64,000 nt of DNA from Penelope pileata (lineage: Eukaryota; Chordata; Aves; Galliformes; Cracidae), in the NCBI GenBank assembly GCA_013396635.1, contig WBMW01005478.1:1-64000 (forward strand), read 5' to 3'. This document shows positions 35,635-48,940 of the stretch, in pieces. Positions within the stretch are counted from its first letter, which is position 1. Each line of letters begins with the position of its first letter. The notes below the pieces were generated by a model. That model did no database searches. It saw nothing but the letters and a program-made list of their open reading frames with translations, and was not told where the DNA came from. The position numbers were made by a program, and so were the translations under genes.

Positions 35635-38600
35635 TTTTTAAATAATGAAATTGTACAGACAGGTTTTCACTTAATATTTTACTTCACTAAGTTAAGTCAA
35701 CATTTACGACTATCTTACAGGACACTGTGCTAGACAGCTGTTGCAATGTTCAGTGGTAAAGCTGAAGAGAAAATTTGTGAAGTATTTATTTATTTATAAC
35801 TAGAGGTAATGTTGTATCATATTGCCATATAAGTGATTATATTAAATACAGCCAAGAATATTTTCTTTAATTATAAAATATGTGTAAAAATATTTTAAAA
35901 GGAAGCAAAAATAAGTAGTATGCTATCCTGCCTAATTTTGTGCTTTCTTTCTGTTGATTAGTTCTTGCATAGAGAGAGATGATTCCTTATGGCTTATTGT
36001 GGTCTTTGGCAATGCCTGGAATCCAAATAGGGGGCACTACGCCAAAGGATGCAAGAGGATCTTCAACCAAGAAGGTCTTTTGATACCATATTTAGTTTGC
36101 TGTCATGAATTTTATTCAGTTATTTTTATGATTTCATTAACCTGTTCTTGTGTAAATTTCCAAATTGTCACAAGTCAAAAATAAATGAAATAGAAATAGA
36201 ATAAATCCTCCTCTTTCTCATTAAATCAATGTGTAAGTTGCTGACCTTACTGCAGATAGTGTTCCACAGTTAAATAATCAATATTTCATTGTTGGTGGCA
36301 TATGTCTTTTTTTACCATTATTTTTTAGTATTTGATGAAAGAAAGGTTCTCTGCCAATAGTTAACTTCAGTCATAAATTTTCATTCTAATTTGCAACAAC
36401 AGAAGAAAATATATTTGAACCAAGTTATAAACTGCTGGCATAGAAGTGTTGTACCACTCCTAAAACGTTTGAAAGCTTAAGTCTTCCTTAAATTCTTTAA
36501 TAAAGGAGTGTTCATAAATTCCCAGTTGCACTCTTTCAAGGATTTTAGCTTCTTGTTTCCTGCAGCATTTGGATACTTACTCAAATATATGATCTATTTA
36601 TTTAGGACATGGCTGAGAAAGTTGATGCAGAAATAGCAGGCATTGCAGGTCTAATAGTCCTGGAAATAACAGAAAACAGCCTGAAAATAATAATCCTGGA
36701 AATTCCCTTCTATCATGGGTCTATTTACTACTTCCTGAAGTTAGGGCAATAGTAATCACATAAGACTGAATAATTCTGACTTGAGGATGAATTTGAAAAA
36801 TTCACTGTTTGTGCACAATGGTGACTTCTCTGCAGTTGTGTTGTCTCCTGGGGATGTTCCTGGAGCTCCCAGATTCATTGTCTGTCAAGTTTGGTTCTGT
36901 TTTATTAGCCTGACACATTGCCTGATGACAGTCTGAAGACTTGTGTGTCTGAATTCTATCTTTCAACATATTGCTGCGGGCCTGTGGTTTCTAAATTCCC
37001 ATCAGGTGCTGTCATTTTCCAATAGTCAGCTGTTGAGAAGTACCCTCTATTCTTATGTAGCACGCTACAGCTTCTGTTCACATTAAAGCAATCTGCACCA
37101 GCTACAAAGTTGACTCACTCTCTTGGCAGAATTTAATTTGATAACATATAAAAGAGAAATGTGTAAATAAAAGCCCACTCTGTAATGAAACCAAAAGATT
37201 ACATTAGGGATTTGTCCCAAATAAATTTTATCAATGAACGTAAATATGTGTGACTTTTCACAGCAAATAAATGTTTAGTTCATGTGTTGACTAATTTTCT
37301 GTCTCCAGAGACGGGTATTACAGACTAGTGTTGTATAGTGCAACTCATTTAATTTGCTTAAATTAAGAAAAAGTAAACTGCTTAGATTTTTAAAAATTGT
37401 GTAGATAAACACTGAAAATGATTCAGTTAAAAATATTGCATCACAACATGTTCTGAGATTTATTTTTGTTGTGTTCATGTAACTGTAGTAATTTATAATT
37501 TATTAGTAGATGCAGCCAAGAAAAGTTTGTAAATACTGTAAGTTCTGAGTAACATGATTTCACAGTGACACTTCCCAAGAGATCTTCCATTCTTGCAGAG
37601 AAATGAATTTGTTTTACAGCTAGGCATTAATTTTCAAAAGGTATTAGCTGTAATCTCATTTTATACATCTACAAAAGTCAAAATTTCAGCTCTGAAGGCA
37701 GACATGGTAGAATGACTAGTATTTTACTCATTTAATTACTGTTGTTTTCTTGATCTCCTAGTCATTCAGTAAGGGAGTGGATGTATACAAAAGTACAAAT
37801 GGATTCAAGAAAATATCAGAGATTTGCCTGTTAACTGTTCATTAAACCCCATGTCTAGATGCAACCTCCAGGCCAGGTTTACCAAGAGAATGATAATTCA
37901 ATACCTGCCTTTCTCTGGAGCATTAAAATTTGGTGAGGGGATTACTTCTTGGGCTACAGTAAGTTTTGTGTATAGATACTTCTTATACCTGAACTTGCTC
38001 AGTTAAGAAAACAAGATCATCTTTCACACCATGTCTTTACAAAACATTGTGGGAATCTCCACACCAGACTAGCTGGGAGCTTGGTCTCACCTCCCCTAAA
38101 CGGTTTGAAAGCACAGGGAAGTTTAAATTAATTTTTATACATTCACGTTTAAAAGATTGGTTCGTCTGCCTAGGATGTTTTAAAGGATTACTGAAGCTTC
38201 TTGTGTAAATAACGATTACGGATGTTCCGAAAAAGTCCTCTGCTGGAGGGAGTGATCCTCAAGCTAAGTGGGACATGCTTGCACTTCTGTGGGCTGCTCC
38301 TCTAGAGAACACCCTCTGCACCCATGCTACACAGTGTTCTGGCCTGGATAACCTCTTGGTTTTCCATACTTATTCTCTGTTTGAGAATTATTACCTTGGT
38401 CTCATTGAAAAACACACTGTTGGTCACTACTGAAAAGTTTAACTCTGTATTTTGCATTTGTTAAATCTTATTTTTAACTGCTTTCCCAAAGTATTATTGA
38501 AATCAAAGTTGTATAAGTCAGTATAAGTTATATGTAAGTCTATTGTTATATTCAGTTGAGCACAACTGAACAACAATGTCCTGCATGTCCGCATTTTGTA

Positions 38601-38890
38601 TGTTCATTCTGAAATACGAAAACAAATGTTGCTCATCTGCCTTGTATTTATGTTATATATGTATACATAAATGTATTGTGAGGAAATAGACTAATGAGAA
38701 TTGGTTGCTCAGTGCTTTTTGTCTATATATTGCTGAGTGCTCAATAAAAAAGGAAGCAAGAATGACTAAAATCAATGTGCTGTCTACTGAGTTTTCTCTG
38801 GGTACTGAAAGTGGATTATTTGGAAACAGTTTTACTGTTTCTTCTGTCCCTTGATGCCCTACTAACCACCAAGTCTTTTTAAAAGTAATC
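35635..38890. other. AT-rich unique DNA
   Basis: No gene identified. The plus-strand frame 35954-36184 has a pyrimidine-rich acceptor-like sequence ('tttctttctgttgattag') just upstream of 35962 and reads 'LWLIVVFGNAWNPNRGHYAK', which is less low-complexity than most chance frames here. No good donor follows and no domain is recognised. Confidence 0.45.
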
Positions 38891-38943
38891 ACTAACCTCT
38901 GTTCTATTTCTGAAATAACTAACCTCTGTTCTGTTTCTGAAGG
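38891..38943. repeat. two-copy 27-bp tandem repeat
   Basis: 'actaacctctgttctatttctgaaat' is followed directly by 'actaacctctgttctgtttctgaag', a nearly exact two-copy minisatellite. Confidence 0.85.
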
Positions 38944-41900
38944 ACATGTCACACAAATGAGGGTGAATGCATAAATCAGAGTAGAGAAGATCAGGCATCA
39001 AAATGAGATATTAACATCTCTGTTAAACAAGATAACTCCTAAATCAAACATCTACTGTTGTTAGCTGTCATGGTTCAGCTTCCTCTGCTTCCAAAACTTG
39101 ATCGTTTTGTATCTGAATATCTGCACTTTAATGGCAAACAATAAAATGGAATCATAACTGTGTTTAGAGGATGAATTATAACATGCTGAGATCTACAGTA
39201 GAGGGTGCTGGAAGGAATAAGTAGAATAGAGACTGGGAGATTGTAATATGAAAAATGTTAGACTTAAAAAATGCTTTGTTTTTGTAAAATATTATCAGAC
39301 GTGCCCAAATTACACAAATATTTCTATTAATTACTTCACATTAAAGGGGAAAATATTTCATAGCTACAGCATAGTACAGGGTACATTAATCTTGCTATTT
39401 TTTTTTTCTTCAACATAGTGAATAATATTTATTTTTTTCCCATCAAAAAAGCATCTTTTCATTATTCCTTGAAGTTATAAGAAACCCTTTCCCTTACAGA
39501 ATACTCCTATTTACATGCAGGATTGCATGAACTGACACATTTGAAAGCTTTTCACAATTGCTCAGAATTTCAGGATGCAAAAAGATGAGTCCTTACTGCT
39601 GGAGATAAAAGATGTGTCTCAGCTAAAAACCTGAAAGACTCAATCTTTAAAAAGGGAACATGAGCTATCTGGGTCATATAAAAAATAATAGAAATACAAT
39701 TAAAGTTTTTCACTTGCTATTGCTGGAGAGATTTCATAAAAGATTCAGTAAATGCAATCATGCCGTTGTGGTATTTTTACCTAAAGTTCTGCCTTTAAAA
39801 TTAGGATTCTATAGAAAGCTGTCCCTGATACTAATTTACATGTATGCAGCTATGCTGAAAACAATGCTTTTAGGGTGTTGTTCTTTACTTATATTTTTTT
39901 CTTTAAGAAATGACAAGTTATGGCTTACTTTCTCATGCTATAGAAGTCTCTTCAACCTAATCAAGAGTGGAAAAAAAATCTATTCTTTCCAATCATAAGT
40001 CATTTACGAAAGCAGTCTTTCAATTATTCTGATTTTTCAGCTTAGAAATTAGCCTCTGCTTGTCTAGAATAAATTAATCCTCCTGGCACCTGAATGCTTT
40101 TTGACTTCTTTCTCTTTGTTGTGAATGAAATACTAATTTTCTGCTAGAAAAATCTAATATAAGGATCCCTACATTAATAATCAGTTTGTTACTTATAATT
40201 CTTACACAAATACAGATATTTTATTTGCCTTATGAGAAGGAAATGTAACATTTTTTTTCATTCAGCATTGTCTGATAGACTCTGTCTTGCCAGTGGTCTG
40301 CAAGGTGTTTTCAGTTTATAAATACTTTGTCCCAGTTCTTAGAATTTATTTTGAACTGAAGATCATTATCTTCAAAATTGTCATAAAACAGTCTTGTATT
40401 TTTTTCTGCTAAATAAGAAAATACAAGTTGTCTAAAAATCTTAATGTTCAATGGCTACTGGCTGACTTAAGTGGCTATATCTACTTATCCTAAAGTGTAC
40501 CTACATAAAGAATGAAGGTTGTTTTTAAGCTATGAGTTCATTTTTTTTCTGTTCTTGTGGAGGAAAAAAAATGTTAAAATGAATCAGCAAGAGAATTGCT
40601 TGAGTTTTTTCCTGTGTGAAGGAAATCATCAATGTATAATGCTAGCAAGGCAATGCCACTGTCTCTTAGCTGTTTTCTTTGCCAGCCACAGCTAGTAGAA
40701 GGAACTCCATTGTGTGGTGTGAAAGAAAGTGGAAGACAAGTTGTGGGCTGAAAAAGGAAAATGGGAAAGTCACTAAAACCAGTGAATGAATTGATACCCT
40801 GAAGGATTTTCAGCTAGAAAGGCTCATGGTTTAAAAAAATGCCGATATGAGACATGTTAGGATCTGCAAACCTGAAATCACTGTTTCACAGAAGAGAACT
40901 TGGAGGATGAAATTTAATTGTATCCACCTCCTAAGCATCTCAAAAAGTAATTACCGTTGCCTGAAAATGTAGTGGGCATCATATCCTTCTGTATTGACTG
41001 ACTACTCCAAATACTATCTTCTATCTTTACTAAGCCTCCTGGGGAAAGCAATAGAAATTAAACCATCGTATTTTGGGTGCATTTTCAGAAATTCCTCCAA
41101 ATCACCAAGCAATCCTTTATATTATTACTGCTAGCATTTCATTTTCAATTCAAAACTAAATTGCTTTCAGTTTGCTCACTCTTCTGATTGCATTAGTCTA
41201 ATTTTCACAGTATTCCTCAAACACGGGGCTGACAGATAGTCACTCCAACTCCATTATCATCCTCAAAGGAGTGATTAACATTGTGTCTGATCTCCATGAA
41301 AAGTCAGTAATAAGCTGTGAATATTAATCCTTTTTCTATTTTTGTAAATTGTAGAAATGTTAATGTACTTGCTTATATGATGAAAAGCTTCAAAGCTTGT
41401 AAAGGAGTGGTGCCACACACAAGCAGGTGGTGGCACCCCACATACCTCTACCAGGACTATCAGTTTAGGAGTTTCTGTTATGGTTTTTTTGTTGTTGTTG
41501 TTGTTGTTTTATTCTTTGTTTTCGAGAGCAGTAGAAGAAAGGGAGTTGCTTTGTTTGTTTATTTTTTTTTGTTGCTGTCACTGTTTTCTTTCTTTGTGTG
41601 CTTGACTATTTTGACCTATATTTTCCTTTATCCTAGGCACTCACTAACAGTTACAACAGCACAAGAAAGAATTGAGGGAGCAGAAAATAAGTAGCAAGAA
41701 GACTGCTCAAGAAAATTTTGCTAGCAAAAAAATCTTAATGCTAGATCACAATGGAGTTTATTGAATAACGTAGAAAGGATCATTTTACCCTTCAAAGAAT
41801 TAAGTGCTTGGTAGCAGTTCTGAGCAAATGAGGTATTTCTGTTAGGTCTGATAAACAGATAATCTTTAAAAAAATGAGAAAGGCAGGTGGTAGGAGTGGC

Positions 41901-43318
41901 TAAGATTCAGAATGTCTCCTCATCAAGGGCAAGTAATCTTTGTGGAAGGGAAAACTTGAAATTGTATCCTCCATCCTCAAATCTTCCAAAAATATTGTGG
42001 GTGAAATTCATTGTTCTATCTCAAGAAAATACTTCTTAAAAAGGCATAAAGTGCACTAGGCAGCCATATTCTGGTCTATACAAGGATTGAGTGAGGGTCC
42101 AACTTGACCAATGGACAAAGAAAAAGGTAGACATTTAGTTTTTATTTTGATAAGGGTTGGTTTATTTCCTTTTGTGTCATATAAATGATTGTACTTTTGT
42201 CCCTATTCTGAATTTTGGAAACAAGCAAATAAAAGGATACATTCATGCATTCCATTTTTAAACATCATGTGTGTTTGCAAGCTAATAAAAAAAAGCTTGC
42301 CGTCTCTTTGGCATGCCTTCACTGAGGAAAGTGGGGTTTTCTGGCAGTTTAAAGTCTCTCCAGTTTATGGTTCCATAGATTCCCTAGGGTAACATGCATC
42401 TTCTCAGCTGTGTTGGTCAAAAGCTGCTGAAGTAGGAGCCTTGGAAGGAAAAGACATTTATAGTCATACATACAAGTGACTAAGGAGAAGAAAAAATGAA
42501 AAAAAAAAAAGTGAAAAAAGAAAGTAGGGTAGTAAAGAACAAACCTGTAGGCTAATGTTCCTGAGCCAGCTTATGAGCCCTGTGTTCTGAATTTTGTCTT
42601 TATTATTGCCACTGAAATGCATGATCGCAAAGGTAAAATCACTCTTTCATTAAAGGCTAGTTATCACTGTCACTAAAAACACTGATAAAATTTGACAAAA
42701 AATTTTAACAGAATGAAGGTCAAGGCTGACACAACTCAAATTAAAACATGTCAGTTACTTGGAAAAAGACCAGAACAAGTGCTTTTTTTACACTTCTTTT
42801 CCCTGTGTGTTGGGATAAAATGCAAAACCTTAGGGGTTGTTCACTACCATACATACAAAAAAATCTTATATACTGTATAAACATTGCGTATTATGTAAAG
42901 GACTACAGTTTTTAGCTCTTGATGAACAATCATGTCTGAAACACATAATTATGCGACCAAGTCTTACACATATAAGAAGCTTATTTGACAAGATTCTGAC
43001 AACTTAAAATAACACGTCAGACCTGAAGTAGTCAAATTCATAAAGTAGATAAACAAAAATTCAGAATATTCATTTGCAACCTTTGTAGTATTAAAATACA
43101 ATTGGAAAGGTTCCATCAGGGTTGTGTTAGCACTCTTCTTCAGTTGTGATCCTATCAATGCGGTTAATTCTGCCTTATATAATTATTCTATTTAACTGAC
43201 TCTAGTTAAGAGCCATTTTGCCCTTAATCACACTAATAGGTGTTTAGCCATTCCTAGGAACAAGAAGATAGCTGAATGCTAGCAAGACCTAGATCCCTTG
43301 ATGATCCCAGTCACATAA
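38944..43318. other. AT-rich unique DNA
   Basis: No gene or family repeat recognised. Includes a (GTT)n run at 41491-41508 and A- or T-runs near 39390 and 42490-42512. Open frames at 39660-39998 and 41317-41694 are rich in F, L and K, as expected from AT-rich chance translation. Confidence 0.5.
41491..41508. repeat. (GTT)6 microsatellite
   Basis: Six GTT units following a T7 run. Confidence 0.9.
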
Positions 43319-43630
43319 GTGTTAAGGTTGGAAGGGAGCTCAGGAGGTTATCTGCTTCAGCAGGGACATCCAGAGCAGATTGCCCAGGACCATGTCCCAG
43401 AGATTTTTGAAGATCAACAAGGAAGGAGACTCCATAACTTTTCTGAGCAATTTTTTCCAGAGCTCCATCACCTGCACAGCACAGGAATGCTTCCAGATGC
43501 TCAGATGGAACCTCCTTTGTTCCAGTTTGTGCCCATTGCCTCTTGTTCTGTCACTAGGCACCACCAAAAAGAAATGGCTCTATATTATTTACATCTTCCC
43601 TTCAGGTATTCATACTCATTGGTCACCCCT
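43319..43630 (-). mobile_element. CR1 3' fragment without tail units, minus strand
   Basis: Starts 'gtgttaaggttggaagggagctcagg', then '...gagactccataacttttctgagc' and 'gtgcccattgcctcttgttctgtcactaggcaccacc' to 'ttcatactcattggtcacccc'. The terminal 'atagaatc' units are missing, so the extreme 3' end has eroded or been lost. Confidence 0.85.
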
Positions 43631-46369
43631 GAAATGGCATCTGTGTGTAAGGTTTCAGTATAGCAAAAGATTTTCCATTAAAGAAAATAATTTAATTTTT
43701 GATATATATTAAAATTCCATAAATCAAAGATTACCTCCATGCAGTTTTTATGGAAAAGAATGAAAAGAACATGCTAGTGATGAGTGCACCATAGAGTGAA
43801 GTTATCTAGTCAAGATTAGACTTCCAGAAGGTGATTTTCAGTCACATACAGCTTGCAGAATTTAGTACATTTTCATTTTCCAAATTTGTTACATAAGGTG
43901 TTGGGCTAGACAGTCTAATCACAGCTTCTAGGGTCAAAAGCTTGAACATGCTAATATATTATCTTGTTTTGTGGCAAATTTAGGTGCATGTCTAAATGCT
44001 TTTCTGTATTGCATCCTAAAGTTTAAAATGATTTTTGTCTTAAGTGGAAGATTTCTGAGAGAACACTAAACTTTTAATATAAAACAATAAAAAACCTTAT
44101 TGATAGTAAATTTGGTTTTATTTGTAGACATTAAATACAATTTTAGAATTAATTCCAAAGACTTTTAATTATGGGTGCAGTAGAGAAATGTAAACATTTT
44201 TATTGTAATTACTTAAAAAGAATATAAAGAGTAGTCTGAAGCAGTCTGCAAACCTAGAAACTGTGCAGAGCAGATAATTTTATAATTGGGAATGTGTCAG
44301 CATCCATACTCTGAATTAGGTAAAGGTCTTCAAAAGGAAAACATCTTTCTTTTATTTGAATTTTATGGATTTTTTTTAAAGTAATCAATCACTTCTCCTT
44401 GAGAATAGGTATTGGGTTTCTTCCCCTATAATTTATACGAAATTGTCCTCTGACATTTCATTTTTCTGCTTTAAATTGTTGCAACTTTGAATAAAACACT
44501 TGTTATGCATTGTGTTGTAAATTAATTGTTCCTGTCAGACTAACAGATCATCTTGAGAATGCAGTAAATTATTATACACTTAAGAGTGGAGTTTTAATGC
44601 ACCTGTGAAAACTAAAGGGAACTGATGAAAAACAAACAAACAAACAAAATAATGGGTCCCACTCCCCCTTGAGCAAGTAAAATAATAAGCAGAGTTCAGT
44701 TTCTCTCAGAAAGAGCCTCCAAACACTGTCACGTCAGATATTGGAGAATAGAGTACATTCACCCTTCAGGAAAGACATTTTTAAATTAATTTCAGTCATT
44801 GCTCATAATTGAATTTAACAGCTGAAAATCCTTCGGTTGACCTTCTGTCTATCTTTGTTTCTTCTTCTTATACAATTTCTCAGAAAGTAAGAAGACTATC
44901 CAAACAATCTGGAAAGACAGGAACAATGCACTTAAATACATACATATATATTCTATGATTCTATATGTATATAACATAAAAACACTACGTTTCATATATC
45001 TTTTACACATTACAAATGTACATACATACAGCATCGTTGTTCAATATATGTACATATGTTCGGTTATTAAATATATCTAGCAATATATATTTATGTATTT
45101 CCACCAACCTCCTACACACACAAAAAAGTCAAAGCCATCTGTTTTCAGAATGTTGGAACTAATGCAGGTAAATAATTGAAATTGCTTAAATTGCTTCTTT
45201 TTCCACAAAGAAAATCTCAGAGCCACATGGTGCAAACAGATCACATATGGAAACTAATTAAAACTCTGTCAAAGTGAGCTTGTCATCTTCAACTGAGTGA
45301 GTGAAGAAGAAAATGGAACAACACTGCTATAAAATTTGGCAAAAATGTTGCTTTTATTTGGAAATATCTTGAGAGAATTTAGAAACTGAAACAATAGTCT
45401 TTTGAAAACACTGTTTTAAATTAGGTATATTTTATAATTCCCCTCCTATTCTTTTGATGCATTGAAATAAAGGAGGGAGTCCCTGCAGATACTCCTGGAG
45501 TATCAGTCATACTGATTCATTAAATCTTCGACCAAAGTACCAAGAATGATGTAATTATCTAGATGGCTGAGAGTCTTCAGCTTTACCTCACACAAAACAG
45601 TCATTCTTCTTTAATTTGCTTTGGACAATTCACTTAAAATGCTGTGTTTTCAGCTACCATATCATTTCGTTTCAGCTTTGTTCCTGTCCTGTCAGCATTT
45701 CATTCTGAAACATGATCAGTATGTTTGGCTAAGCTGATAATTAGAGCATGCACTTCTACGGGAGACACTTACCATTGTACCACATAATGGAATAGGTAGG
45801 AAAACAAGCTTTCACTAAACGGTTTGCTGCCGTTGTCACTTCTTCTGATAACGCTTCAATAGTGATGATACCCATCAATTTATTGACACAAAGTTCAGAG
45901 TTCCTTGCCTAAGAAGCAGTTAGGAGATATACGTTTGCATAATTCAGAAAAGTCAATGACAATTATTGTTGCGTCTGGAAGCAACTGCAGTGCTGTAACT
46001 TTGTTTTCCATCGAATTTCATAACAAACCATCTAGATATGAATCATCAACAGGCAGAAAATAACAAGGAGGTAAATACGCTGAATGTTAAAAATGTACAT
46101 GATAAAACAATACTCAGATACTCTTATGAGAAATATTATTACTTTTTTTCTATTTTCCCTTGAAATTTATTTCTACGGAAAACATATTACTCTATAGTAC
46201 GTTATTTCAACTCATGCTGTGTTAGAACAGATTTGTTTGAATTAAACATAGTAGTTTCTATGGCATATTCTTGGGTAGTTAAAGCTTTTTTTCCTCATAG
46301 TTTGGGAAAACTAATTGAAGAGTTAGGATAGAATTGAAAATCTTTAAGTATATTTATTTATGAAGTAAA
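43631..46369. other. AT-rich unique DNA
   Basis: No gene seen. Contains an (AAAC)n run at 44628-44649 and TA/CA-rich sequence around 44940-45120. One 'attctatgattctata' at 44951-44966 resembles a CR1 tail but has no CR1 body next to it. Confidence 0.5.
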
Positions 46370-47071
46370 GAAATAGGAGGCAATCCTGTTGTAGAGGTTT
46401 GATCCTGATTGCCAGCTGAATTCCACCACACCACTCTCTCACTCCACATCTAAGGAAGAGGGGGACAAAACATGATGCAAAAGGATTAAGGATTGAGATA
46501 CGGACAAAGAGATCATAAGAACAGGGAGATCGCTCACCAGCTACCGTCATCAGAAAACCATACGCAGCATAAGGAGATTAACGCAATTTATTGGCTATTA
46601 CTAACAGACTAGAGCAGTGAGAAACAAAAAGCAAACTAAAAATGCCTTCCCCCTATCTACCCTCTTCCACCTCCTCCTCCCAAGTGGCACAGGGGAACAG
46701 GGTCTCTGATCAGTCGGTAATGCTTTGCCTCTGCTGCTCCTTCGTTGTCACTCTCTGAACCTGCTCCAACGTGGGGTCCCTCCCATGGGATGCCACCCTT
46801 CCTGAACTGATCTTGTGTGGGCTTCCCACAGGCTGAAGCTCTTGAAGCAGTGCTCCAGCATGGTTACAATCCTTCAAGAGCACACTGCCCCAGTATGGAT
46901 CCCCACAGCAGCAGGTCCCCAAAGACCTCCTGCCCCACTGCACATTCCTCTCCACAGCCTGCAGCTCTGGCCCAGGGCCTGCTCCTGTTGGATGTCTCCA
47001 TGGGCCATGGCCTCCTTCAGGCTGCATTCACTTGTGGCACTGTGGGCTTCTCCGTGGTCTGCACATGGAGA
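46370..47071 (-). mobile_element. left part of an abundant avian interspersed repeat
   Basis: GC-richer block with 'gagatcgctcaccagctaccgtcatcagaaaacc', then 'gattaacgcaatttattggctattac', then many 'gctccag(c)atgg' and 'cacaggctg' phrases in a loose period. This arrangement is familiar from a very common bird repeat, probably of LTR-retroelement origin; I cannot name the family. The minus-strand frame 46710-47027 covers the periodic part. It is interrupted at 47071 by a CR1 and continues at 49621. The left border is approximate and the orientation is inferred from the open frame only. Confidence 0.55.
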
Positions 47072-47539
47072 TCACAGAATCACAGAATTGTAGGGGTTGG
47101 AAGGGACCTCGAGAGATCATCGAGTCCAACCCTCCTGCCAAAGCAGGTTCCCTACAGCAGGTCACACAGGTAGACGTCCAGATGGGTCTTGAACATCTCC
47201 AGGGAAGGAGACTCCACAACCTCCCTGGGCAGCCTGTTCCAGGGCTCTGTCACCCGCACCGTGAAGAAATTCTTCCGCATATTGATGCGGAACTTCCTAT
47301 GCTATACTTTTAGTCCATTTCCCCTGGTCCTGTGCCCAAACACCACTGAAAAGAGGTTGCCCGTGTCCATTCGCCTCCCACACTTTAGATATGTGTACAC
47401 ATTGATAAGATCCCCTCTGTCTCAGCCTTCTTTTCTCAAGGCTGAACAGACCCAGATAACCAAGCCTCTCCTCATAAGGGAGATGCTCCACACCCTTTAC
47501 CATCTTTGTGGCCCTCCACTGGACTCTTTCCAGGTGTCC

Positions 47540-48000
47540 TGCTCCGATTATCAGAGTGAGGGGAGATTCTTTAACATACCCGGAGTGAGATTAAGATGCA
47601 AACGAGGTCAAATGTTGTCCGACCAGTTTAATAGGAATTTTGGCCAGTGAGGGAGACTGGGATGGGGAGGCAGGCGATAGTAAAAGATAGGAAGTAAGAG
47701 CAAGGGTTACATACAGAAAGCGGGCACAGTCACCACCATGGATCCCACGCCGTTCTGTCAGACCAGGAATATCTTCAGGCCCGTGTGGGAGCGAGGGAGC
47801 GAGAGCACAGGGGGAGCAGCAGCNGGGGTTGCATCCGTCAAGGCGCCAGTCTGAAAGGATGCTCGATGGCCGTTTAGCGGCTGCTTGTCTCTCATTGTCC
47901 CTGGCCTGCAAGCCTTTGGGCAGGTGCACAAACTTTGAGACAAGAGAGTTGTCACAGCAAACTTTGAGACAAAAGATTCCAAAACAGTCTCTTACACCAG
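47540..48000 (-). mobile_element. LTR inserted in the 2.5-kb CR1
   Basis: CR1 homology stops at 'ctctttccaggtgtcc' and restarts at 'aggtccttgtctttttcatac'. The roughly 460-bp insert starts TG (47540) and ends CA near 47996. On the minus strand an 'attaaa' polyadenylation-like signal lies near 47627-47632, about 90 bp before the end, as in an LTR. Similar but unequal flanks ('ccaggtgtcc' and 'ccaggaggtcc') may be the target duplication. A single N lies at 47824. 'aaactttgagaca' is repeated with a 29-bp step at about 47930 and 47959. No viral genes accompany it; family not named. Confidence 0.55.
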
Positions 48001-48734
48001 GAGGTCCTTGTCTTTTTCATACAGGGGAGCCCAGAACTGGATACAGTACTCCAGCTGAGGCCTGACCAGAGCAGAGTAGAGGGGAAGGATCACCTCCCTT
48101 GACCTGCTGGCAATGCTCTTTTTAGTGCACACCAGGATCCCATTGGCCTTCTTGGCCATCAGGGCACACTGCTGGCTCATGGCCAACCTGTTGTCAGCCA
48201 GGACCCCCAGGTCCCTCTCCGCAGAACCCCTCTCCAGCAGGTCATCCCCCAACTTGTACAGGTACACGTGGTTATTCAGCTCTAGATGCAAGACTCTACA
48301 CTTGCTTTTGTTGAACCTCATCAGGTTCCTCTCTGATCAACTCTCCAGCCTGTCCAGGTCTTGCTGAATGGCAGCACAGCCTTCTGGCGTGTCAGCCACT
48401 CCTCCCAGTTTTGTATCATCAGCAAACTTGCTGAGGGTGGACACTATCCCCTCATCAAGGTCGTTGATGAAGACATTGAACAAGACCGGACCCAGCACTG
48501 ATCCCTAGGGCACACCGCTAGTTACAGGCCTCCAACTGGACTCTGTGCCGCTGATCTCTACCCTCTGAGCTCGACCAGTTAGCCAGTTCTCAACCCACCT
48601 CACCGTCCATTCATCTGTCCCACACTTCCTCAACTTCATTATCAGGATGTTGTGGGAGTTGTGAGAGACAGTATCAAAACCCTTGCTGAAGTCAAGGTAG
48701 ATGACATCCACTGCTCTCCCCCCATCTACCCAGC

Positions 48735-48940
48735 NNNNNNNNNNNNNNNNNNNNNNNNNNNNNNNNNNNNNNNNNNNNNNNNNNNNNNNNNNNNNNNNNN
48801 NNNNNNNNNNNNNNNNNNNNNNNNNNNNNNNNNNNNNNNNNNNNNNNNNNNNNNNNNNNNNNNNNNNNNNNNNNNNNNNNNNNNNNNNNNNNNNNNNNNN
48901 NNNNNNNNNNNNNNNNNNNNNNNNNNNNNNNNNNNNNNNN
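48735..48940. other. assembly gap, 206 N
   Basis: Run of 206 N inside the CR1 between the linker ('NCRDMTRKAKA' side) and RT motif A ('WVDGGRAVDV' side). CR1 ORF2 normally has clearly more coding sequence between these landmarks than 206 bases can hold, so the gap size is probably an underestimate, or part of the element is deleted. Confidence 0.95.

Noticed and set aside
44951..44966. 'attctatgattctata' as a second ultra-short CR1
   Set aside because: No conserved 'ccttccaacc' block precedes it and it lies in TA-rich sequence; chance match is likely.
46815..47313. Plus-strand open frames near 46815-47313
   Set aside because: They run over an interspersed repeat and into a CR1; no independent coding evidence.
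48735..48940. Same length (206) of the N gap and of the duplication at 9857-10269
   Set aside because: The sequences are unrelated regions of different CR1 copies; the shared number is taken as coincidence.
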